Positions 20,271-30,782 of a stretch of DNA of 64,000 nt are shown here, in pieces; the first letter of the stretch is position 1, and the number at the start of each line of letters is the position of its first letter. The translations under genes and the position numbers were made by a program. The notes beneath the pieces are model-generated. The model ran no database searches. It saw only the letters and a program-made list of their open reading frames with translations, and had not been told where the DNA came from. The stretch comes from Isoetes taiwanensis (taxonomy: Eukaryota > Streptophyta > Lycopodiopsida > Isoetales > Isoetaceae), in NCBI GenBank assembly GCA_021234155.1, contig JAJEKV010000060.1, forward strand, positions 4,980,323-5,044,322, written 5' to 3'.

Positions 20271-20837
20271 TTGGTGGAAGAAGTTCGAGGATATCTTTTG
20301 GCAGCAAGGAGTCGACAAAAGAGCATCGCCGACAAGCATCGGACGGTCAGAGAGTTCCAAGTTGGCGACAATATATGGCTCAAAATCAAAGTGAAGCAGG
20401 CGAAGCTCCGCATCGGAAATTGTAAGAAGCTTGCTCCAAGGTGGGTTGGACCTTTCAGAATAGTCAAGAGAGTAGGTAATCAATCCTACAGATTGGATCT
20501 ACCAGCACACCTAAAGATTCATAAAGTCTTCCACGTGAGTTTGTTGAAGAAGCATACTCCCAATCCAGACGAAGTCTTGGACACTCCAACGTTGTTGGAA
20601 ATGACGGAGGAGCAGCTGGAAATAGTTCCACAATTGATTCTTGATAAAGCCTTCAAGAAAACAAGGAGATCAGAATTTCTCCAATATTTGGTCAAGTGGA
20701 AACACTTGCCGGTGGAAGACGCGACATGGGTACTTAAGAAAGATCTATTAAAGCAGTACCCACAGTTCATGGAGCAATGGGACGGCAAGGTCATCTCCGA
20801 AGAAATCGGCTCAGGCATGTCGATTTGTGTAGATTAA
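20271..20837 (+). pseudogene. pol: Integrase C-terminus with chromodomain
   Basis: Contains the gypsy GPF-type segment (APRWVGPFRIVKRVGNQSYR, LPAHLKIHKVFHVSLLKKH) and then a chromodomain (about 20640-20790) with ILDKAFKKTRRSEFLQYLVKWK and HLPVEDATWV. Chromodomains of chromoviruses are known to direct integration by binding modified histone tails. Two aromatic-cage positions are partly changed (EFLQYLVKW keeps Y and W), so binding is not assured. Ends at TAA near 20837. Confidence 0.92.
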
Positions 20838-21777
20838 TGTCTTGTGTAGTTAAGATTGATCTACGCATGCAACCTATGCTTGGTATGGGTTGCATGCGTT
20901 GTTACCGATGATGAGACCACTACGGTGATCTCTAGGACGTGGTGTAATATCAATGTAGGCATGACCGCGGTTCCGCTTGGATGAGTGGAAGGTAGATTAG
21001 AAAGTCTACTTCAGTTCCACGGAAGTAGACGACCTCGAGAGAAAGGAGGTCATTCAGGAATGCACTGATAGGAAAAGCACCTCTAGTCAATGCCCACGGG
21101 GAGGACCCTATCCTTCACACCCCATAAACGGGAAGGACCCTATCCTCCACGCTGGGCAACTAAAGGTGTAGGCATGAGCGCCATATAGGCATGATAGGGC
21201 GCTGTCTCCACGGCCACGATGGAAGAAACATCCTCTTCCTACGCTGGGAGATTAGCCATGTATCCATGTAGATAGATGGGGTGGTTCCCTTATAACCAAA
21301 TTTATTAATTAATTAAAATGTTACTAACGTAGTGTCGAACCCTGCAGGCCAATAGAGCGCTCCAGAGGGCAAGGAGGTCGAGCTACTGTTACTAACGTAG
21401 TGTCGACCTGCAGGCCAATAGAGCGCTCCAGAGGGCAAGGAGGTCGAGCTACGAAGACTTGCAACACAAATTTTGTTGGAATGTGTTGCAAGGAATGAAG
21501 AGTACCTCGAAGCATAACTGTATATGGAACTGTTAAATTTTGATGTTGTGATAAGTGAACTAATAAGTACCTTGTTTTAATGGAAGTAAGAATGGATAAG
21601 TTAATTGATAATGTTATGATGTAATAGTGTTTAGAAATATTACCTTAAGGTAATCTTAGTAATTATGTAAGTATAATAGTAATACATTGGATGCATCAAG
21701 TTGATTGCAGGTTAGGAAGATCCCAAGGTGGGGAGACCCACGATGCTGTGGACAGCATCATTTCAAGGTGGAGAGAA
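20838..21777. other. Ty3/gypsy 3' non-coding region
   Basis: About 940 bp between pol and the 3' LTR without a credible ORF. It has short repeated phrases (ACCCTATCCT twice near 21110-21150) and the duplication at 21319-21452, and ends in the purine tract AAGGTGGAGAGAA (about 21765-21777) that would prime plus-strand DNA synthesis. Confidence 0.65.
21319..21452. repeat. Tandem duplication, 68 + 66 bp
   Basis: TGTTACTAACGTAGTGTCGA... to ...GGAGGTCGAGCTAC at 21319-21386 is repeated at 21387-21452, with only a two-base indel difference. It includes a CTGCAG site and sits in the element's 3' non-coding region. Confidence 0.92.
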
Positions 21778-23349
21778 TGACGTTCCAAAGACAAAGATAC
21801 GGTCCCAAGACGCATCGATCGTGCTTGCCACGCATATACACGCCCACCTCGACCGACGCCAGACGCACGACGCAGTAGCCAAAGCGGGTAGCCCCTAGGG
21901 GGCAACTTGCAAAGTATGTGCATTTATTAATGTGCACATTTACCAATGTGCACATTTATCTAGGTGCACATTTTCCCATGTGGACACTTTATGCCACCTA
22001 GTCATTAAAAGGCAAGTATACACCCAATTATCCCACATGCTTAAAGGGATAATTGGAAACCCTAGCCCTAAACCCTTGTCTATTTAGGTAGGAGAAACCC
22101 TAACTTGCCATTTTCGGCCCATAGGGTTTTAGAGCTCTGCTTTGCTTGCTCCGTGAGTCAAATCGCCTCCTGCATCTGGGTTCGAAAGTGATTTGACTCA
22201 TTAGTTTCCCCTTTTAGCTCCATCTCCCAGCAGCCCAAACAGATGGTCGAGTTTGAGGAGGAGGAGGAGCGAGCCAAGGATCAGGTATTTAGTCGATTTA
22301 ATAGCATAAACCGTCCTCCAGTCTTTGTATCAGTTTTAGCCTATTAAATTGCCCATAGCAGCCATTTAGATTCCCAGTTACCAGACTTTAACTAAAGAAC
22401 CTAACTCTATGAGATAGATTAGATCTAGTTCTTTAGTTCTTCTCTGATGTATATGGATGATGTATCTCTGTGAACTCATTGTATTGGAAAGGGGGATAGA
22501 GACCCTAAAGCTTAGTAGTTGATGCTCCTAGAGTAGCCTCTCTAGCACACTGTAGATTCGGCCTGTGTACAAGAACCACACCTGGTTGTGGGTGAAGGGG
22601 CCAGACTGGCTAAGAAGGAGGTTCGTGTTCTGACTCTTGAACGGTCCCTCTGGTGTGTAAGGCCTACCGGGGATCCTTGTGACTAGGTCTAATGGCTTGC
22701 CACTGAGCGCGGGTAAGGCATGGGCTCGACACCCATGGAGTGGTGTTCACTTTCCAGTGGGTTAAGTCGAATAAGGGCAGTGGCTCTCTAGTCACCTTGA
22801 GTCAGCATGGAGACCTCTGGCGGGAGTGATCCCTACCTGCCCCATCAGAACTGGGGAGATGCAACCCAGGAGTAGCCCCTTTGGCTATGCATCCGGCGGG
22901 CTACAGTCAGGTCCCAACACTTTTCAACCTATTCTGCAAAGTGTGCACAGGAGGGGCTAATGGAGTGGACCACCCTATGCCATGTTCTCATGCCAGCCAA
23001 GTCCATTGTCATGATTCTGTCTGCAATGAACTCTGGAGACCCAAGCCGTTAGTCATCCCTGGAGTCTGAGTCTTGATTAGGAACCCATACGTATTGTGCT
23101 GATATTTGTCTATGCAGATGTTGATGTGGATATGTGATGATGTTATGTACTGACGTGTATGATTACGCTTCCGCAGCTAGGTAGGTCCCTGAGGGAGACG
23201 GGGTAAAATGACCCCTTCACTCTTCCCACTGGGGCTCGTTACGGGCGCAGTGATATGTGGAGGGCCTTGTATCAGCATGGAGCTGGTATGGGGGATGAAC
23301 TCCTGTTTGTATACGGTGAGTGCACCGTATACGAGTAGGGGACGTCACA
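21778..23349 (+). repeat. Ty3/gypsy 3' LTR (1572 bp)
   Basis: Begins TGACGTTCC after the purine tract and ends GGGGACGTCACA, followed by CATAA and the continuation of copia copy A. It is slightly longer than the 5' LTR owing to two insertions or complementary deletions. Confidence 0.92.
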
Positions 23350-25964
23350 CATAAGAGGTACTTCATTACCTTCATTGATGATTACTCTAGGAAGGTAACA
23401 ATTTATTTGCTTGCACGGAAGTCCGAAGCACTCCGCATGTTTAAAATTTATCATGCTAGAGTAAGAGTAGAGACGGGCCGCTATCTTAAAATTCTTCGAA
23501 GTGATGGAGGAGGCGAATATGCATCTCATGCTTTTAATGCCTATTGCCAAGAGCATGGGATTCAGCAACAGTTCACCACTCCCTACACGCCCCAGCAGAA
23601 TGGCCTTGCAGAGCGTATGAATAGGACGCTTGTGGAAGCAGCCCGATCTATGATGGCATATGCTGGAGTTCCAAAAATGTTTTGGGGAGAAGCAACATAC
23701 ATTAAAAACACGGTGCTCGCCTCTATTCATGGGAAGACTCCTGAAGAGATGTGGACAGGAACCAAGCCATCCGTGAGTGACATGAAGACCTTTGGCTGCG
23801 TAGTATATGTTCATGTTCTGGATGAGGTGCGTAGAAAACTTGATTTTAAATCCAAAGTTTGCATCTTCTTGGGGTTCACAGAGGGAGTGCAAGGCTACAA
23901 GGTATACTCCATTGAAGACCGCAGAATCACACATAGTCGGGAAGTGGTATTCCGAGAGCATTTGCTTTACAAAGATCTTTATCAAGCTGGTGTAATTCCG
24001 TGCATTTTCAGAAATGATCTGGTTCTTTTCGACGATGAAGACAATGCTAGTGACGAGGATCTTCCTTTGCTGCAGGAGCTTGAAGATGGTCCTTTTAATG
24101 TGCAGCAGCATGGTTCCATACTAGATCCCACTAGCATAGCCTCATCTTCATCAGCGGGGCAGCAAATTGATGAGAGCATTCGTGAGCCAGTGGGAGCACC
24201 AAGCTCTCCCATAGGGACATACAGATATGGGGGAGGTTTGCACATTGGTAATGTGGTGACCAGATCTGGCCGAGTGAGCAAACCGTCCGCTAAATCACAA
24301 GAGGCAGCTGCTCAAACCATGCCCAAGCGCCGCAGTATGTTTATGGCACGTATTCCTTCCATAGTAGATGAACCTGGAACATTTGGTGCAGCAATGAAGT
24401 CCAAATGCACGAGAATGGAAGGCTGCCATGGATGCGGAATTTCATTCACTTCAGCAGAATGGCACATGGTCATTGGTGCCACTTCCTCTTGGACGCAGGC
24501 CAGTAAGTTGCAAGTGGCTATTCAAAGTGAAGTATAAAGCTGATGGGAGTATTGAGCGGTTCAAAGCGCGACTCGTGGCACATGGTTTTACCCAGGTAGA
24601 GGGTCTTGACTTTACTGAAACATTCTCTCCTGTTGTAAAACTATTTTCCATAAGAGCTCTACTTAATTTTGCTGCTGAATTTGATCTTGAGGTCCATCAA
24701 ATGGACGTTAAGACAGCTTTCCTGAACGGTGAGTTAGATGAACATATTTATATGGCTCAACCCGAGGGATATGAGCAAGATGGTGCAGCTGGAAACTTAG
24801 TGTGCAAACTCAATCGCGCCATTTACGGTCTGAAGCAATCGCCTCGCATGTGGTATCAGCTCATAGATCAGTATCTCATCTCTCTAGGTTTTGAGCGCAA
24901 TGAGGCAGATACAAATGTTTATGTTCGTCAGCAAGGAGTTCAGAGTTTCATCATAGTTGCAGTTTATGTGGATGACTGTATCCTTGTCAGTAATTGTCTC
25001 AAAGCCATTCATCATGTTAAGCTGCAGTTAAGTAACAGATTTGAGATGAGTGACTTGGGTGAGATCCACTATTGTCTAGGGATTGCAGTGACGAGAGACA
25101 GGGGGAGAAGAAGACTGATGATGTCTCAACGTCGCTACATCCTTGAAGTATTGTCTCGCTTTGGTATGATGGATGCAAAACCAGTGAGTACGCCAATGGA
25201 GACAGGTATGAAGCTTACAAGAGAGGATTCACCCAAGACACCTACTGAACGTGAGCTGATGAAGAAAGTCCCATATCGCCAAGCTGTAGGTTGTTTGATT
25301 TATGCTATGGTGTGTACAAGACCAGATCTTGCTTATGCAGTGGGAGTAGTGTCTCAATTTATGGATGATCCAGATGATGCGCATTGGAAGAGCGTGAAGA
25401 GGATCTTGAGATATCTCCGAGGAACTACTAACTTTGGTTTATGCTATGAAGGCACAGGAGCACCAAAGCTTGCTGGTTTTACTAACGCTGATTGGGCTGG
25501 AGATGCAGATACTAGAAGGTCTACTTCCGGTTATGTCTTTCACATTGGAAGTGGAGCCATCTCCTGGAGTTCAAAGAAGCAGGCTGTTGTAGCATTATCA
25601 AGCACAGAGGCTGAATATATTGCTGCTACTCATGCAGCAAAAGAAGCAGTATTTAAGGAGATTCATTGAAGGATTACATTATGACAGTGTGGATGACCCA
25701 ACGCTGATTTTCAGTGATAATCAAGGCTCAATTGCCTTGACTAAGAATCCGAAATATCATGCAAGGACCAAACATATTCAGACTCAATTCCATTACATTA
25801 GAGAGCAAGTGTAAGAAGAATAGTCTGGAATTCATTAGCACAGATGAAATGGTGGCTGATGTCTTTACTAAACCATTAGCTAAAGATAAGTTTCAGAAGT
25901 ATAGGCAAGCACTTGGAGTAGTGGAGCTGAATGAAGAAGAGAATGATCTGCAAGCAAGTGGGAG
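23350..25964 (+). pseudogene. pol: Copy A pol 3' part: integrase, RT, RNase H
   Basis: Resumes with HKRYFITFIDDYSRK (integrase aspartate), DGGGEYASH and NGLAERMNRTL (catalytic glutamate), then copia RT with VSCKWLFKVKYKADGS, DVKTAFLNGELDE and the YVDDCILVS active site (about 24965), then RNase H (STEAEYIAA, DNQGSIALTKN). It lacks nine bases near 23693 (loss of LLA), a two-base deletion near 24399 shifts frame before RT, another near 25652 truncates RNase H, and there is an in-frame stop near 25812. Both two-base deletions are shared with copy C. Confidence 0.9.
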
Positions 25965-26156
25965 TGTGAATAAAATACTTGACAGATCAGCATCTTCTTT
26001 GGCATCCACGTCAGCCCCAAAGGGCACGCCTGTTAGTTACGGCCATAAGCCATAACGGAGCATTCTAATTCTAATTCTGTTTTTTGCTGTAAGAGCTACG
26101 GCAGGGGCTATTCCTGTCTAGAGATAATTCCATCTACCTATTCCCATAATTCTTTA
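25965..26156 (+). repeat. Copia LTR 2 (192 bp)
   Basis: Shared LTR between copies A and B. Begins TGTGAATAAAATACTTGAC (one change from LTR 1) after the purine tract AAGTGGGAG and ends TTCTTTA before TGGTATCAGAGC at 26157. Confidence 0.92.
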
Positions 26157-26411
26157 TGGTATCAGAGCAGGGAAGCGATGGGAAAGAGAGTGCAGCGACA
26201 GAAGAATTTGCGTAAATCACTCAGAATTCAACGTGTGATAGCCAGAGTGAATCACAGAATTGCACAGCGGAAATTGAAGCAGAAACAAAGCATCAGAAAC
26301 ATCCGCAAATCTGTATTCCAGAGACTAACATTCCGGTGAGAGAAGGAACAGGTATTTGTTCCAAGTTTCATAACAAATCCATTAATTCAGGGTTTATTCC
26401 AAAGAATTAGG

Positions 26412-27323
26412 ATGGTGATAGTTCCTGGTGGAAAATATGTGTTGGAAAAATTCAACGGAAGAAATTTTCATACCTGGCAAGTCAAAATCAAGTTCCACTT
26501 GATTGAGAAGGATTTGTTTGGAGTTGTTGATGACAAAGAGAAGAAACCGTCTGATGCAACAGAGTTAGCAAAGTGGAAGGTGAAGGATAGGAAGGCTATG
26601 GCAATGATTGGTCTTGGCTTAGGAGACGCCCATATTCATCATGTAAATTTCTCAAAGACTGCAAGGAAAGTTTGGGAAGCCTTAGAGAAGATATTTGGTG
26701 CACAGGCCAAACATTCTAAGGTTCTTCTGAAGAGGCAGCTCTTTGAATTGCGCATGGAGGAAGGAGGAAGTCTTGCAGAGCATATAAGCCAGTTAAGATC
26801 AATACTCAATCAGTTGGCAGGGATCAAAGCAGATGTAACAGATGATGATGCCAAGGCAGTATTTTTTCATAGTCTTCCGCAGTCATATTCTCATGTCGTC
26901 ACCACTTTACAGATAGTAGAAGGATTGTCACTTGAACAGGTATAGCATCTTTGCTAGAACAAGAGCGTCAGATGAAAGAAGGAGATCAGTCCTCAGTGGC
27001 CATGTTCATGAATAAGAAGCCTTCAAATTGGAAAAACATTTGAGAATGCCGGTATGAAGAATAGTAAAAAGGAAGCTGGAAGCAGTGGCAGCAATGCCAA
27101 AGATACTAGAGCATCATTAAATGGTAGGTTTGCAAAGAAGCCTGCATCCTCAAGTAAAAGGAAAGGAGTTTGTAATTATGGCAAAAAGCCTGGCCATTAT
27201 GCGCGTGAATGCCCAATTCGCATGGAGAAGGGAAAAGACAAGGCATTCCAGACAGATCTTGAGGATGAGAAGGGCTTCATGGCTCAAGTAGAGGAAAAAC
27301 CTGCTGAGGATCAGATTATATAG
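26412..27323 (+). pseudogene. gag: Copy B gag
   Basis: MVIVPGGKYVLEKFNGRNFH start, UBN2-type capsid with FGAQAKHSKVLLKRQLFELR and LAEHISQLRSILNQL. A small deletion at 26940 ends the frame; it resumes through a zinc knuckle (about 27165-27215, GHYAREC) whose second cysteine codon has become GGC. A TAG at about 27321 replaces the tryptophan that leads into the protease IDSGATQHM. Confidence 0.85.
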
Positions 27324-30300
27324 ATTGACTCTGGAGCCACTCAACATATGTGCCCAAAGGAGGATTACTTTTAGGACTTGCAGCCAGTGCATGGAACAAG
27401 GAAAGTAATGATGGGAGATGACTTTGGGCATGTCATTGTAGGAATGGGCAGCATCAAATTGCCTTAAACAGTGGACTCACATGCATAGTTCGAAGAGTGT
27501 TATATGTACCAGGCATCACCAAAATGATGTTATCAGTAGGAGCATTGGCTGATCTAGGGTATACAGTTTGGTTTCAGAAAAGAGGGTGCCATGTAACTTC
27601 AAGAGATCAGCAAACAATTGCCTTGGGAGTGAGATATGCTTCATTATACAAGCTAGATGCTCAAGTGATCAAGAAACAGCCCGTTGGAGTCAATGTCATG
27701 ATTGCTCAAGGAGAAAATGCTCAGCTTGATTTGTGGCACAAGAGACTTGGTCATTTCAATCATCAAGCAATTATTGAGATGCACAGGAGATCATTAGTGG
27801 ATGGCCTCAAGCTATCCAGCTATGAAATGTCCAAGTTGTGTGATGCATGTGTACTTGGCAAGCAACATCGAAGGCCCTTTCCCAAAGGGCAAACTGTGCG
27901 AGCTGTTTGGTGCACAGCGACATATGTGGACCAATGTCAATGGAGACCTTTGTGCATAAGAGGTACTTCATTACCTTCATTGATGATTACTCTAGGAAGG
28001 TAACAATTTATTTGCTTGCACGGAAGTCCGAAGCACTCCGCATGTTTAAAATTTATCATGCTAGAGTAAGAGTAGAGACGGGCCGCTATCTTAAAATTCT
28101 TCGAAGTGATGGAGGAGGCGAATATGCATCTCATTCTTTTAATGCCTATTGCCAAGAGCATGGGATTCAGCAACAGTTCACCACTCCCTACACGCCCCAG
28201 CAGAATGGCCTTGCAGAGCGTATGAATAGGATGCTTGTGGAAGCAGCCCGATCTATGATGGCATATGCTGGAGTTCCAAAAATGTTTTGGGGAGAAGCTC
28301 TGCTTGCTGCAACATACATTAAAAACAGGGTGCTCGCCTCTATTCATGGGAAGACTCATGAAGAGATGTGGACAGGAACCAAGCCATCCGTGAGTGACAT
28401 GAAGACCTTTGGCTGCGTAGTATATGTTCATGTTCCGGATGAGGTGCGTAGAAAACTTGATTTTAAATCCAAAGTTTGCATCTTCTTGGGGTTCACAGAG
28501 GGAGTGCAAGGCTACAAGGTGTACTCCATTGAAGACCGCAGAATCACACATAGTCGGGAAGTGGTATTCCGAGAGCATTTGCTTTACAAAGATCTTTGTC
28601 AAGCTGGTGTAATTCCGCGCATTTTCAGAAATGATGTGGTTCTTTTCGACGATGAAGACAATGCTAGTGATGAGGATCTTCCTTTGCTGCAGGAGCTTGA
28701 AGATGGTCCTTTTAATGTGCAGCAGCATGGTTCCATACTAGATCCCACTAGCATAGCCTCATCTTCATCAACGGGGCAGCAAATTGATGAGAGCATTCGT
28801 GAGCCAGTGGGAGCACCAGGCTCTCCCATAGGGACATACAGATATGGGGGAGGTTTGCGCATTGGTAATGTGGTGACCAGATCTGGCCGAGTGAGCAGAC
28901 CGTCTGCTAAATCACAAGAGGCAGCTGCTCAAGCCATGCCCAAGCGCTGCAGTATATTTATGGCACGTATTCCTTCCATAGTAGATGAACCTGGAACATT
29001 TGGTGCAGCAATAAAGAGTCCAAATACACGAGAATGGAAGGCTGCCTTGGATGCGAAATTTCATTCACTTCAGCGGAATGGCACATGGTCATTGGTGCCA
29101 CTTCCTCTCGGACGCAGGCCAGTAAGTTGCAAGTGGCTATTCAAAGTGAAGTATAAAGCTGATGGGAGTATTGAGTGGTTCAAAGCGCGACTCGTGGCAC
29201 GTGGTTTTACCCAGGTAGAGGGTCTTGTCTTTGCTGAAACATTCTCTCCTGTTGTAAAACTAGTTTCCATAAGAGCTCTACTTAATTTTGCTGCTGAATT
29301 TGATCTTGAGGTCCATCAAATGAACGTTAAGACAGCTTTTCTGAACGATGAGTTAGATGAAGATATTTATATGACTCAACCCGAGGGATATGAGCAAGAT
29401 GGTGCAGCTGGAAACTTAGTGTGCAAACTCAATCGTGCCATTTACGGTCTGAAGCAATCGCCTCGCATGTGGTATCAGCTCATAGATCAGTATCTCATCT
29501 CTCTAGGTTTTGAGCGCAATGAGGCAGATACAAATGTTTATGTTCGTCAGCAAGGAGTTCAGAGTTTCATCATAGTTGCAGTTTATGTGGATGACTATAT
29601 CCTTGTCAGTAATTGTCTCAAAGCCATTCATCATGTTAAGCTGCAGTTAAGTAACAAATTTGAGATGAGTGACATGGGTGAGATCCACTATTGTCTAGGG
29701 ATTGCAGTGACGAGAGACAGGGGGAGAAGAAGACTGATGATGTCTCAACCTCGCTACATCCTTGAAGTATTGTCTCGCTTTGGTATGATGGATGCAAAAC
29801 CAGTGAGTACGCCAATGGAGACAGGTATGAAGCTTACAAGAGAGGATTCACCCAAGACACCTACTGAACGTGAGCTGATGAAGAAAGTCCCATATCGCCA
29901 AGCTGTAGGTTGTTTGATTTATGCTATGGTGTGTACAATACCAGATCTTGCTTATGCAGTAGGAGTAGTGTCTCAATTTATGGATGATCCAGGTGATGCG
30001 CATTGGAAGAGCGTGAAGAGGATCTTGAGATATCTCCGAGGAACTACTAACTTTGGTTTATGCTATGAAGGCACAAGAGCACCAAAGCTTGCTGGTTTTA
30101 CTAATGCTGATTGGGCTGGAGATGCAGATACTAGAAGGTCTACTTCCGGTTATGTCTTTCACATTGGAAGTGGAGCCATCTCCTGGAGTTCAAAGAAGCA
30201 GGCTGTTGTAGCATTATCAAGCACAGAGGCTGAATATATTGCTGCTACTCATGCAAAGAAAAGAAGCAAAGATGGTTAAGGAGATTCATTGAAGGATTAC

Positions 30301-30592
30301 ATTATGACAGTGTGGATGACCCAACGCTGATTTTCAGTGATAATCAAGGCTCAATTGCCTTGACTAAGAATCCGAAATATCATGCAAGGACCAAACATAT
30401 TCAGACTCAATTCCATTACATTAGAGAGTAAGTGCAAGAAGAAGTGCTTAGTCCGGAATTCATTAGCATGATGAAATGGTGGCTGATGTCTTTACTAAAC
30501 CATTAGCTAAAGATAATTTTTTAGAAGTATAGGCAAGCACTTGGAGTAGTGGAGCTGAATGAAGAAGAGAATGATCCGCAAGCAAGTGGGAG
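27324..30592 (+). pseudogene. pol: Copy B pol: protease, integrase, RT, RNase H
   Basis: The protease part is broken near 27375 (TAG) and near 27460. From 27847 to 30279 an uninterrupted 810-codon frame covers integrase (FIDDYSRK, DGGGEYASH, NGLAERMNRM) and RT with YVDDYILVS, the longest intact pol stretch in the array. A frameshift at about 30255 (replacing the AAKEAVWL region) cuts RNase H, whose DNQGSIALTKN lies beyond. A short deletion near 27905 also changes the VLDLVHSDICG region. Confidence 0.9.
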
Positions 30593-30782
30593 TGTGAAGA
30601 AAATACTTGACAGATCAAGATCTTCTTTGGCATCCACGCCAGCCCCAAAGGGCTAGTTAGTTACGCCATAAGCCATAACCGAGCATTCTAATTCTAATTC
30701 GCTTTTTTCTTTGAAGAGCTACTGGCCAGGGCTATTCCCCTGTCTAGAGATAATTCCATCTACCTATTTCCATAATTCTTTA
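30593..30782 (+). repeat. Copia LTR 3 (190 bp), the most divergent
   Basis: Shared LTR between copies B and C. It differs from the other four by many small changes and indels (for example near 30655 and 30700) and ends TTCTTTA. The following primer site is altered to TGGTATCGTAGAGC. Confidence 0.88.

Larger units (their letters stand above)
9348..23349 (+). mobile_element. Ty3/gypsy chromovirus (14 kb) nested in copia copy A
   Basis: Two LTRs of about 1.5 kb (9348-10863 and 21778-23349) flank PBS, two extra ORFs, gag, protease, RT, RNase H, integrase and chromodomain, all on the plus strand. The integrase lies after RT/RNase H, which defines Ty3/gypsy, and the C-terminal chromodomain places it among chromoviruses. 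Target duplication is GATAA (9343-9347) against CATAA (23350-23354), one mismatch, with small changes in the left flank. Stops and frameshifts occur throughout, so this copy is dead. At 14 kb it is large for the group because of the LTRs and the extra genes. Confidence 0.93.

Noticed and set aside
27937-28728. 263-codon minus-strand open frame, repeated in each copia copy (also 32542-33333, 23272-24111)
   Set aside because: It is exactly antisense to integrase and repeats because the copies do; its protein matches no family.
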